Below the pieces are notes generated by a model. That model did no database searches, was not told the DNA's origin, and saw only the letters and a program-made list of their open reading frames with translations. Shown in pieces: positions 46,553-55,604 of a stretch of DNA of 64,000 nt. The DNA lies in NCBI GenBank assembly GCA_016931615.1, contig JAFGEL010000040.1, positions 1-64,000 of the forward strand, given 5' to 3'. The position numbers were made by a program, and so were the translations under genes. The first letter of the stretch is position 1, and every line of letters begins with the position of its first letter. The DNA comes from Desulfuromonadales bacterium (GTDB lineage: Bacteria; Desulfobacterota; Desulfuromonadia; Desulfuromonadales; Geopsychrobacteraceae).

Positions 46553-48866
46553 CTCTGGCTCCGATCTTCTGTTCCGGTGAAAGTTTCGCCTCCACGGCAG
46601 TTTTTTCACGCACAATGTGTACCGGTTCAGGATAATCAACGCGGTGATGAAATGAGCTGGAAAGAACCCGGTTGAAACTCTTGGCAATCATGTTCAGATC
46701 TTTCAGGGTCAGATCGCACTCATCCAGCTGACCATCAATAAAAATATTGTTGATCAGCTTTTTCACCATACCCTGAATCCGCGCCGGAGTGGGGTCCGTC
46801 AACGTCCGGCTGGCCGCCTCAACGGCGTCTGCCAGCATGATCAGGGCCGCCTCACGCGTCTGCGGCTTGGGACCATGGTAGCGATAATCGCGCTCATCAA
46901 CCTGCTGCATACCGGGATCCGCGAGACTTTTGGCCCGATCATAAAAAAACTTGATCAGGGTTGTCCCGTGGTGCTGCTGAATGATGTCGATCAGCTCGGC
47001 TCCCAGTTTGTGCTCCCGGGCCAGTTCCACGCCATCTTTGACATGAGAGGTCAGGATCAGGGCACTCATCGAAGGCGCAAGTTTATCGTGTTTGTTGCGC
47101 TGCCCGCCGGAATTTTCAATAAAATAAAGCGGTTTCCTGATCTTGCCGATATCATGGTAATAAGCCGAAACCCGGGCCAGAAGAGGATTTGCGCTGATCG
47201 ACTCGGCGGCAGCCTCGGCGAGGTTACCGACCAGGATCGAATGGTGATATGTCCCGGGAGCCTCAATCATCAGCTGGCGCAGAATCGGCGCGTTCATATT
47301 TGCCAGTTCCAGCAATTTAATGTCGGTCGTGTATTTAAAGAATGACTCCACCAGGGGGACCGTGCCATTGACAAAAACAGCGCTGATCAAACCGCCGAAA
47401 AATCCGAATCCGAGTTTCCACAGCAGTTCCAGTTCGGCATTACGGCCGGCCAGTAGATGAATCCCCAACAGCAGGGCCATGTTCGTCAGCCCGATCCACA
47501 AGCCCGCGCGATACAAAGTTGTCCGCGCCTGGCACTGCCGTACGCCATGCGCCCCGACGAGGCTTGCAGCGAGCGCGTAGAGAGCCATCAGCAGACTGTT
47601 ACCGAACAGGATACCTACCAGCACGGCACTGCACACGGCAAACAGAAAAGCGGTCTCCGAGTTGAGGACAATCCGCACCAGCATGGCTCCCAAGGCAAAG
47701 GGAATGGCATAAAAATAAACTGTGGAATCGATATAGGCAAAGGTGTTGCCCATACCGGTGCTGATGAAAATCGACACTTTGGTGAGGAGAAACTGGGAGA
47801 GGAAAACCACCGCCAAAAAGATCAGGTCGCGTGAATCCGGGTGAAATTTGCTGATGTTTCCGCGGGCAAAATGAAAGCCGACATAGATCAGCAGCAAAAT
47901 ACAAATCAGCAAACCTGCTGCGGTCTGCAAGCTTCTGTTGTCGCGCCCTGATTCCCTGATCGCCCTGAGTTTGAGGATCTGGTCGGCGCTGACCCGCTCC
48001 CCTTCCCGGACCACCATTTCACCTTTTTTGATCTGAAACAGAACCGGTGCCACCTGCTCCTCAGCGGCGATTTTGCGCTTTTCGGTCTCCGGCTGATCGA
48101 ATAACAGGTTCGGACGCAACTGCTGTTGCACCAGTTTGAGCAACGTCTGCTGCTGCAGGGCTGACATCCCGGGAATCTGGGTCAGGGCCTCTTTGGCCTG
48201 TGAGAGCGCATCATTTAGACTGATGGTCCTGTCAAGCAGGGCGGCATTCAGTTCTTCGCCACTGTTGCGATCAAGCAGCATGAGACCCTGAAGACGATCC
48301 TTCTCAAAGGAGGCAAAGCTGGCCACGATCGGCAAGGCAAAAACCGGACGCAGAGCATCAACAGTAGAGACGGCCAGGTCACGATCAAGGGGTAATTTGA
48401 TCAGGGGCCTGAACTCGTCCCCGGTCAGAGGAACGCCAAAATCAGCCTCCAGCTGCTGGAGCAGAATTTCCGGGCTTTGTCGGTCTTCAACTCCGCTCTG
48501 TTGCTGCAGCAACAGCTCAAGCCCGCTCTTCAGGCGCCTGATCGCTTCTACACCCAAGAGCCTGTCAAACTGATAAACCAACGGCACGGCATTGGCCGCT
48601 TCGAGCCGCTTGGCCCGGGTCAGCTCCACATCTTCAACGAGCAGATCACGTGGCGATTTAATATCCCGTGAAGCAACGTCCCCCGGAGCGTGATAATCGG
48701 GGATCAGTCCTCCTTTGGGGACAATGATCAGAGTCAGCAACAGTGCTACAGTCAACAGCAGCCAGCCTCCGAGGCGATTCTTCTGTCTATGCCTCAGGCT
48801 CTGAACCCCTTCGCCGAAAATCGCGGCACGCCCCTGCTGCGATTTGTTTTTTTCTTCTTTGGTCAT
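46452..48866 (-). CDS. pgpH: 7TM-HD (PgpH-type) cyclic-dinucleotide phosphodiesterase
   Basis: 804 residues. One N-terminal helix, a large extracytoplasmic domain (7TMR-HDED, about 60-330), seven helices (about 340-540), and a cytoplasmic HD domain with AYYHDIGKI and QHHGTTLIKFFYDRA. Characterised PgpH proteins hydrolyse c-di-AMP. No diadenylate cyclase gene is in the window. Acidic, low-complexity C-terminus overlaps ybeY. Confidence 0.94.
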   Translation of the reverse strand: MTKEEKNKSQQGRAAIFGEGVQSLRHRQKNRLGGWLLLTVALLLTLIIVPKGGLIPDYHAPGDVASRDIKSPRDLLVEDVELTRAKRLEAANAVPLVYQFDRLLGVEAIRRLKSGLELLLQQQSGVEDRQSPEILLQQLEADFGVPLTGDEFRPLIKLPLDRDLAVSTVDALRPVFALPIVASFASFEKDRLQGLMLLDRNSGEELNAALLDRTISLNDALSQAKEALTQIPGMSALQQQTLLKLVQQQLRPNLLFDQPETEKRKIAAEEQVAPVLFQIKKGEMVVREGERVSADQILKLRAIRESGRDNRSLQTAAGLLICILLLIYVGFHFARGNISKFHPDSRDLIFLAVVFLSQFLLTKVSIFISTGMGNTFAYIDSTVYFYAIPFALGAMLVRIVLNSETAFLFAVCSAVLVGILFGNSLLMALYALAASLVGAHGVRQCQARTTLYRAGLWIGLTNMALLLGIHLLAGRNAELELLWKLGFGFFGGLISAVFVNGTVPLVESFFKYTTDIKLLELANMNAPILRQLMIEAPGTYHHSILVGNLAEAAAESISANPLLARVSAYYHDIGKIRKPLYFIENSGGQRNKHDKLAPSMSALILTSHVKDGVELAREHKLGAELIDIIQQHHGTTLIKFFYDRAKSLADPGMQQVDERDYRYHGPKPQTREAALIMLADAVEAASRTLTDPTPARIQGMVKKLINNIFIDGQLDECDLTLKDLNMIAKSFNRVLSSSFHHRVDYPEPVHIVREKTAVEAKLSPEQKIGARGAGPDRKSPEEIQDPEAAHAKSRPEDLKRLGIS

Positions 48867-48896
48867 ATTTTTCCGAACTCTCCCATCAGCATGACG

Positions 48897-49883
48897 CTAC
48901 CCCACGCTGCGGGGGGTTCGCTCCGTATTCCGGCGGTCGGCCCGCTGATAAGCCTGGACAATCGCCTGAACAATCGGATGACGGACAACGTCCTGATCAC
49001 TGAAATGAGTGAAGGCAATCCCGGGAACTCCCACGAGAACTTCGATGGCATGTAACAGGCCGGAATGGCAGCCGCGCGGCAGGTCGATCTGGGTGACATC
49101 TCCGGTGATCACCGCCCTGCTGCCGAAACCGAGTCGGGTCAGAAACATTTTCATCTGCTCGGCGGTCGTATTCTGAGCTTCATCCAGAATCACAAACGCA
49201 TCATTCAGCGTGCGGCCCCGCATGAAAGCCAGGGGAGCAACCTCAACCACGCCGCTTTCAACCATGGTCCGGGCCTTTTCCAAATCGGTCATATCGTACA
49301 AGGCATCGTACAGCGGGCGCAGGTAGGGATTCACCTTCTCGGCCAGATCACCCGGCAGGAAACCGAGTTTTTCTCCCGCTTCCACCGCAGGACGGACCAG
49401 CATGATACGGCTGACTTCCTTGCGCATCAGTGCCGCGACCCCCATCGCCATAGCCAGGTAGGTTTTGCCGGTTCCGGCCGGACCGACACCGAAGACGACA
49501 TGGTTTTCACGGATGTTATCGATGTAACTCTTCTGAGCGAGGCTTTTAGGGGTGATAATTTTGTTGCGCGCGGAAACAAAAACCGTATCCAGGAAAATGT
49601 CGCGTAACGATGTGGATGAATCGGCAGAAAGAATTCGAACGGCGTAATCGATATCGGCAGGATAAAGAGGCATGTCCTCCCGCAACAGCAGGCTGAGCTC
49701 CTCGAGAAGGCGCAAACCGACCTCGACCTGCGCAGGATCACCTGAGAGATGAACCTGGGTACCCTGGCTCCCAAGACGAATCCCGAGTTGTTTTTCGATC
49801 AGTTTTAAATGCTTGTTCTGTTGGCCGAACAGTTGCACAGCCAGAGCCGCATCGCCGACATCAAAGTGTTTGTGCAGGCTCAT
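48897..49883 (-). CDS. phoH: PhoH family ATPase
   Basis: 328 residues. Walker A GPAGTGKT, LVRPAVEAGEKLGFLPGDL, and Walker B FVILDEAQN are PhoH-like. N-terminal KH-like region (GSQGTQVHLSGDPAQVEVGLRLLEEL). The neighbours pgpH and ybeY match a conserved ribosome-related operon. Divergent from the HEAT/HD-GYP module. Confidence 0.96.
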   Translation of the reverse strand: MSLHKHFDVGDAALAVQLFGQQNKHLKLIEKQLGIRLGSQGTQVHLSGDPAQVEVGLRLLEELSLLLREDMPLYPADIDYAVRILSADSSTSLRDIFLDTVFVSARNKIITPKSLAQKSYIDNIRENHVVFGVGPAGTGKTYLAMAMGVAALMRKEVSRIMLVRPAVEAGEKLGFLPGDLAEKVNPYLRPLYDALYDMTDLEKARTMVESGVVEVAPLAFMRGRTLNDAFVILDEAQNTTAEQMKMFLTRLGFGSRAVITGDVTQIDLPRGCHSGLLHAIEVLVGVPGIAFTHFSDQDVVRHPIVQAIVQAYQRADRRNTERTPRSVG

Positions 49884-49997
49884 AAACAGGTATCTGCTTG
49901 AATAGTATCCATATCACGGCGGAAATTTAGCACCAAACCTTCACGAATGCAATAGAGGAGCTTTTGCATCAGAAGATATCAAAAATTGGCAAAAACC

Positions 49998-50006
49998 TGC
50001 TATAAT
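49998..50006 (+). promoter_or_regulatory. Extended -10 promoter of the HEAT/HD-GYP module
   Basis: TGCTATAAT: consensus TATAAT (50001-50006) with the TG extension, 34 bases before the GTG start. The -35 region is weak, as expected for this class. Confidence 0.5.
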
Positions 50007-50040
50007 CGGCCCTATTCAAAGAGCTCGAAGCGAGGACGGC

Positions 50041-52188
50041 GTGAACCGGCAGAAAGACATCCCACAGGCAATCAACCCCGACAAACCTCTTTTAAGCAGT
50101 TTCCTTCACGAACTGAACCTGTCCAGACGCAAACTCGCGCTTTACCCCACTAATCACCCCCAGATCAGCACCTCAACGGAAAAGACCCTTGGACTGCTCA
50201 ACGATCTGTTCCATTCAAAGCGCACGATCAGTCTGGGCATCACTCCCCGCGCGATATTATTTGAGCAACAGTGGCTGGACAAAGAGGATTCCGCCAATCT
50301 TGAGTTTGCGCGGTTTTTTTCGTCGCTGGGAATCGCCTCGGTAAGCTTTCACTTCGGGCTTCAGGGTCAGGAACTGATCCGCTTTAACCAATTGCTCCGC
50401 TCCGATCGCGAGACGATTGAATCTTTTGGTGGGTTCGAACGCCTGCTTGAAGATCAGCAGATCGAGCATGTGTCTGTCATCCCCGTCGACTACGCCGCCT
50501 TTCAGTCGAGCAAAAATCTTATCGCCCAGCAGGATCAGCTCTGGGACATGTTTCTTCATGGCCTGCAGAACGGCATTCTCGACTTCGGAGAGAGTGATTC
50601 GGCAGATGACATCTCCACGGTTGCCGATCTGTTCAATGAGAAATTCTCTGCCGGGGACAGACCTGCAGAAGACTTCTCCCGGAGTCTTGATCAATATATT
50701 GAAAAGCGTATTCAGGATCATGCAGGGACTCAGACCGTCACGGAAACCGACCGGCGTTTCAATTCTCTGCTTGAGCAACTCACCCCGGAGGCACGGAACC
50801 AGATCTTCTCCAGCATTTTCAGGGTCCTCGACCGTGACCACACCCATGCGCCGGGATTACTCAAGAAACTTCCATCCCGGCTGGTGCATGACGCCATCAA
50901 CAGCAAAACCCGGCAGAACCTGAAGATCTCTTCACGGCTTTTCGCCCTGGCAACCACTCTGGCCACTGGTGCGTCTTCTGAGTTTGAACGAAAAGTGGCC
51001 TCGCCATCGGAGCAACTCTCCGCGGATATGGTTCGTGCCCGACTTGACGTGCTTTTCAGCGAAGAGCGCCAGGATCTTTACATGCCGTCGCGTTATCAGG
51101 CGGCACTGGACAGCATGCTGAGTTGTGATATCTCCGGCAGTATTCCCGAGGATGTTAAACTGAACCTGAAAGAACAGTTGGAAACACAATCGACGGAACG
51201 CAACACCCTGGCGATTCTGCTTGACATGCTGCATCAGCCGATAGCAGCCGACCAGGAGAATGCCATTCAGCAGAACCTGCTTGAACTTTCGCGCTTTTTT
51301 CTCGACACCGGCGACTTCCGCAGCCTCAAGGATATTTTTCAATCCTGGTCGCGCTACCTCTATGGCGGCCAGGCGCATGCAAGTATCTTTGATGAAAAAG
51401 TCCTGGCGAACCATACTCAACAGAGTTTTATGGCTGAAGTCATCGACGCATTTGAACTCTGGGAAGAAGACAGCCACTCCGATATCATCGCCTACATCAC
51501 CACGGTTGGAGAACCCTACAGTGACCTGATCATCGAACAGCTCGGGCTGGCCCCAACCTGGCAGGAGAGACGCCTGTTGATGCAGCTCCTCGGAGGGCTC
51601 GGCGGAGATGCGCAACAAAAAATCATCAGGGCCCTCGACGACGAACGCTGGTATCTCCAGCGCAACCTGCTCACCGTGCTGGGCAAAACCCTGGATCCAA
51701 AAAACATCAAAACCATTCAGCAGCTCTGTCACCACGAGCATCCCCAGGTGCGCAAGGAGGCGGTGCGGATTCTTTTTATCTGCAACCCGGCGACAGCCAA
51801 CCGGCAATTACTTGCCGACCTGGCCGGCGACGACCCGCTGGCCCGTCTGGCAGCCATAGACATTGCCGATCTGAGTAGCGACCCGAAGGTTCTCGGCCTG
51901 CTGCACAAAACCCTTGAACAGGACCCCGGCAACGATCAGGAGTTGAAAATTCTCCAGGCGACGGTCCGCACGCTGGTTCGCATCGGCAACCAGGAGAGTC
52001 TGCCGATTTTCAGGCGGGTCCTGAAAAAATCTGGCCTGCTGGTCAATCGTCGCATTCGCCAGCTTCAGCTCGAAATCATCCAGGGTCTTGGGCAGTTCCC
52101 GGGCCGGCGCGCGACGCAACTGCTTGATGAGCTGTCAACCGGGAAATTCAAGCAGAAAGCTCTTATCGCCCGGGAGCAACGCCAATGA
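50041..52188 (+). CDS. HEAT-repeat protein, copy 1 of a duplicated module
   Basis: 715 residues, no signal peptide or membrane helix. Residues about 18-120 form a domain with ALYPTNHPQI (33-42), an alternating strand region, and GLQGQELIRFNQLL. Copy 2 (53421) aligns with it without gaps here, and the following HD-GYP protein seems to begin with the same domain. The middle is mainly helical. From about 495 to 700 come HEAT-like repeats (ALDDERWYLQRNLLTVLGK, HPQVRKEAVRILF). GTG start with GAGGA upstream. It overlaps the HD-GYP gene by four bases, so the products are likely partners. Function unknown. Confidence 0.85.
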   Translation: MNRQKDIPQAINPDKPLLSSFLHELNLSRRKLALYPTNHPQISTSTEKTLGLLNDLFHSKRTISLGITPRAILFEQQWLDKEDSANLEFARFFSSLGIASVSFHFGLQGQELIRFNQLLRSDRETIESFGGFERLLEDQQIEHVSVIPVDYAAFQSSKNLIAQQDQLWDMFLHGLQNGILDFGESDSADDISTVADLFNEKFSAGDRPAEDFSRSLDQYIEKRIQDHAGTQTVTETDRRFNSLLEQLTPEARNQIFSSIFRVLDRDHTHAPGLLKKLPSRLVHDAINSKTRQNLKISSRLFALATTLATGASSEFERKVASPSEQLSADMVRARLDVLFSEERQDLYMPSRYQAALDSMLSCDISGSIPEDVKLNLKEQLETQSTERNTLAILLDMLHQPIAADQENAIQQNLLELSRFFLDTGDFRSLKDIFQSWSRYLYGGQAHASIFDEKVLANHTQQSFMAEVIDAFELWEEDSHSDIIAYITTVGEPYSDLIIEQLGLAPTWQERRLLMQLLGGLGGDAQQKIIRALDDERWYLQRNLLTVLGKTLDPKNIKTIQQLCHHEHPQVRKEAVRILFICNPATANRQLLADLAGDDPLARLAAIDIADLSSDPKVLGLLHKTLEQDPGNDQELKILQATVRTLVRIGNQESLPIFRRVLKKSGLLVNRRIRQLQLEIIQGLGQFPGRRATQLLDELSTGKFKQKALIAREQRQ

Positions 52189-53345
52189 GACATCATTCTC
52201 ATCCAGCCGAGAGCTATTTTCAGACCTGGGCACGACTGCTGACCACAGCCGCCGCCAATGCCGCTCTGTATCATCCGCAGCATCGCCAGGTGCTGAGACT
52301 CAACCGGCAGACCCTTGAAGCCCTGCAGAAGATTTTCGCCCAACAGGGAAGCTTGACGGTCAAAATCATTGACGAACAGGTGATTTTTGCCGACCAGCCG
52401 GTCATGAACAACCTCTCGGTCGAAAGACTGCAGAACGCCCTGACCCGCAACGGCATCAGCCACCTCCATATTGAACCCGGTATTTACGCCGAAGAACTGC
52501 TCGGACTGGTCAACATTCTAAGTAAAAATCCCGACATCCAGACGAACATTTCCGACAGTGAACACATCGCTTACGGCAGGGTGGCAATCCGTTATCAGCA
52601 GACGGCCGGCAGGTCGGCCCCTGTTCTCGACCTGTCCGATATCGTCGGTTTTGAAGCTGATCGCTACATGGATATCTATGACCGAGTGAAAAAGAAACAG
52701 AAACTTGAATTGTCCGGCATTGAGGAGATCGTCAGCGGCTTCATCAATGCCTTCAACAGTCAGAGCGAAGCATTTCTGGCGATTGCGCCGCTGCGCTCCA
52801 TGGATGAATATACCTACACCCATTCAACCAATATCTGCATGCTCAACCTGGCCCAGGCGAAGGTTCTCGGCATCGAGGGACAACTGCTCAATGACATCGG
52901 TATCGCTGCCATGCTTCACGATGTGGGAAAAATGTTTATCTCTCCGGAAATCCTCAGCAAATCGGAGCAGCTGAACGAAGATGAATGGCGAATCATGCAA
53001 CAGCACCCGCGCCTCGGAGCCGAATACCTGATCAACACACCGGGCGTGCCACGCCTGGCCGTCGTGACGGCATTTGAACATCACATGCGCTACGATCATC
53101 AGGGCTACCCTCAAACAACTCAACCCTGGCCGCAACACCTGGCCTCTCAGATGACCGCCATTTCCGATACCTATGATGCAATGCGAACCCATCGGGCCTA
53201 TGAAGAAGCCCTGGAACTGGATCAGATCATGGCCATCATGCTTGACCTGGCAGGAACCAAACTTCACCCCCAACTGACCTACAGTTTCTTACAGGTCCTC
53301 AGCGGATTTGATAAAAATACTCCCGACCAGAATAATATTTGTTAA
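52185..53345 (+). CDS. HD-GYP protein, copy 1 of the duplicated module
   Basis: 386 residues. N-terminal domain (about 18-115) with AALYHPQHRQV and EPGIYAEELLGLVNIL, matching the neighbour's N-terminus. The HD-GYP domain (about 195-375) has THSTNIC, HD at 245-246 (AMLHDVGKM), HH at 299-300, but DHQGYP (304-309) instead of DGxGYP. HD-GYP enzymes degrade c-di-GMP; the altered glycine may affect this. The ATG overlaps the HEAT gene stop. Confidence 0.9.
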   Translation: MRHHSHPAESYFQTWARLLTTAAANAALYHPQHRQVLRLNRQTLEALQKIFAQQGSLTVKIIDEQVIFADQPVMNNLSVERLQNALTRNGISHLHIEPGIYAEELLGLVNILSKNPDIQTNISDSEHIAYGRVAIRYQQTAGRSAPVLDLSDIVGFEADRYMDIYDRVKKKQKLELSGIEEIVSGFINAFNSQSEAFLAIAPLRSMDEYTYTHSTNICMLNLAQAKVLGIEGQLLNDIGIAAMLHDVGKMFISPEILSKSEQLNEDEWRIMQQHPRLGAEYLINTPGVPRLAVVTAFEHHMRYDHQGYPQTTQPWPQHLASQMTAISDTYDAMRTHRAYEEALELDQIMAIMLDLAGTKLHPQLTYSFLQVLSGFDKNTPDQNNIC

Positions 53346-53380
53346 TTTTCATTTTATTTTATTTATTTTTATCTTATAAT
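53346..53380 (+). promoter_or_regulatory. AT-rich promoter region of module copy 2
   Basis: About 50 bases are almost pure A+T and contain TATAAT (53375-53380), 40 bases before the GTG start of copy 2. The -35 is not clear. The region may act like an UP element. Confidence 0.4.
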
Positions 53381-53420
53381 TTCTCAACTGAAAACTTGAT
53401 CTGTCTGCCTCGGGGGAAAA

Positions 53421-55604
53421 GTGCCACACAACTCAGAAAGATCCGCAACGATTGATCTGGATACCCAACTGCTGTCCGATTTCATCTATGCCCTTAACAT
53501 CGCCAGGCGCCAGCTGGCCCTTTATCCACCCGAGCACCCTCAAATTCAGGCCAGCAGTGAAGCCGCTCTGGCCATTTTCGCCAAACTCTGCCAGTTCAGA
53601 GAGACTATTACCCTGGGCGTTGCCCCCGAGACCCTGGTCTTTGAAAACAACTGGCTGGATGGCAGCAATCCTGTTTATCGGGATTTTTCTCACTTTCTTT
53701 CCGCTCTCGATATCGCCGCCATCAGTTTCCACAGCGGCCTCGACGCTCAAGAACTGATACAATTCAACCAGATTCTCAGTCAAAGCTGGCCAGAGGGTGA
53801 AGAAGCTAATGATATCCCACAGCGGCTGGCGATCGCGAACATCACTCATGTTGCGGTAATGCCCGTCAACTACGCCGTCTTTCAAGGCGCCGAAGGCGCA
53901 GCCCAAGAAACCGAATCCGGTCTGCTGTGGGAGGACTTTCTTCACGGACTGCTCGGCGAGCAGCTGGATCCGGATGGCCATGCTATCGGCGTAGCGGACC
54001 GGCTCAACAGCGAACTGCTGGCTGAGATCATGAACAGTTCGGAACAGGGGCTAAGTGGTAAAAATATTGATTACGACCAGGTCATCAGCTCGTTTGTGGC
54101 TAAAATACAGGGACAGGAACAGCAGTCACTCGGTGCAGTCAGCGCAGAGTTCGGCCAGTTGACCCAGAAGCTCAACCCCGCAATGAAACGTAATTTTCTC
54201 AACAGCACCTTTCGAGCCCTCAGGCAGCATCCACAGGCCGCTGAAACGCTGCTTCAGAACTTTCCCCAGGAGCTGCTCCAGGCGTCCCTTCACCACGTCA
54301 ATTCGCAGGAAGACAATATATCAGCGCGGCTCGTTGACCTGCTGGGACAATTTTCGACTGCGGCCAGCAGCGACAAGCACCTGACCTCCGGAACCTCGGC
54401 AAAACTTCCGGACGAGATTTTACAATCACGCATCGATGTCCTGCTGCTTGAAGACAATCATGACGAGTTTCTTCCCAGTGACTATCAGAAAACGTTAGAT
54501 AAAATTTTAACCGGCGAAATCCGCGGAACCATAGAACCTCAGATGGCCCGCGACCTGAAAAACAATCTGGAGAAACAATCAGTCGAAAAACAGTGCTGCA
54601 CAATTATCTTCAATATGCTGCACAACCGGGTCGATCAGGACGTCGAAAACCTGCTTCAGGACAATCTGTCCGAACTGTCCCATTTCTTTCTCGACACCGG
54701 TGATTTTCAGGCCCTCAGAGACATCTACCTGGGCTGGTCTCAACATCTCTACAACGGCATGGCCCAGGCACGCTTTCTGGATGAAAAGGTCCTGGCCGAA
54801 CATACCGGGGATGTCTTCATGAACCTGGTGCTCGACAGCATTGAGTTGTGGGGCAAAGACAAGTATGACGACATCTGCGCTTACATCAAAGAGATTGGCG
54901 AACCCTATACCGAACTATTGATTGAGCGACTGGCCAACGATGAGCAGATGAGCCAGAGAAAAACCTGGATGAAACTCCTTGTTGAACTCGGGAAAAAAGG
55001 CCACCAGATTATCTTCCAACATCTGGATGACAAACGCTGGTACCTGATCCGCAACCTGCTGATCGTCCTCGGCAAGCAGAGAGAAGCCATGCCGATGAAA
55101 GCAGTCCACCAGTTGACCGCGCACCCTCACCCGAAAGTCCGCCAGGAGGCGATCAGAATCCTCTTCCGCCTCAACCCGGCCACGGCGAATCGCCTGCTGC
55201 TGAAGGAGCTGTCCAGCGGCAACCGGCAGTCGCTTCCGGCGGCCGTGCAACTGGCTGAAATCAGTCAGGATGACAAGGTGCTCAATCAACTGCACCACCT
55301 TCTTCAGTCAGAAGGCCATACGGAAGAAGATTTCGCCCTGAAGAAGCAGATCCTCAACACCCTGGCATTTCTGGGTCGACCGGAAAGCATTCCTGTCCTG
55401 GCAAAACTGCTCAAAAAGAGGGGGTTTATCCGCTCCCGCAGAGACAAGGACTTTCACCAGGAGATTATCAACCACCTGGGGGCCTACCCAAGACATGCCA
55501 GCGAGCCCCTGCTTAACGCCATCATCAACGGCCGCGACCGCAGCGCAAGCCACCTGGCGAGAAGGCAGATCGAACTGCACCAGGTTCAAGGAGCACCAAA
55601 GTGA
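53421..55604 (+). CDS. HEAT-repeat protein, copy 2 of a duplicated module
   Basis: 727 residues, colinear with copy 1 over its whole length. The N-terminal domain (18-120) reads ALYPPEHPQI and GLDAQELIQFNQIL at the same positions. A shared central stretch is FFLDTGDF, then DEKVLAEHT. The HEAT region is near 510-720 (HLDDKRWYLIRNLLIVLGK, HPKVRQEAIRILFRLNPATANR). Divergence from copy 1 is large, so the duplication is old. GTG start. Overlaps the next gene by four bases. Confidence 0.85.
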   Translation: MPHNSERSATIDLDTQLLSDFIYALNIARRQLALYPPEHPQIQASSEAALAIFAKLCQFRETITLGVAPETLVFENNWLDGSNPVYRDFSHFLSALDIAAISFHSGLDAQELIQFNQILSQSWPEGEEANDIPQRLAIANITHVAVMPVNYAVFQGAEGAAQETESGLLWEDFLHGLLGEQLDPDGHAIGVADRLNSELLAEIMNSSEQGLSGKNIDYDQVISSFVAKIQGQEQQSLGAVSAEFGQLTQKLNPAMKRNFLNSTFRALRQHPQAAETLLQNFPQELLQASLHHVNSQEDNISARLVDLLGQFSTAASSDKHLTSGTSAKLPDEILQSRIDVLLLEDNHDEFLPSDYQKTLDKILTGEIRGTIEPQMARDLKNNLEKQSVEKQCCTIIFNMLHNRVDQDVENLLQDNLSELSHFFLDTGDFQALRDIYLGWSQHLYNGMAQARFLDEKVLAEHTGDVFMNLVLDSIELWGKDKYDDICAYIKEIGEPYTELLIERLANDEQMSQRKTWMKLLVELGKKGHQIIFQHLDDKRWYLIRNLLIVLGKQREAMPMKAVHQLTAHPHPKVRQEAIRILFRLNPATANRLLLKELSSGNRQSLPAAVQLAEISQDDKVLNQLHHLLQSEGHTEEDFALKKQILNTLAFLGRPESIPVLAKLLKKRGFIRSRRDKDFHQEIINHLGAYPRHASEPLLNAIINGRDRSASHLARRQIELHQVQGAPK

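Noticed and set aside
49986-50001. Possible sigma-54 site (TTGGCA with TGCT) upstream of the HEAT/HD-GYP module
   Set aside because: The distance between the GG and GC elements is one base too short, and sigma-54 needs exact spacing. The TGCTATAAT in the same place is a better extended -10.
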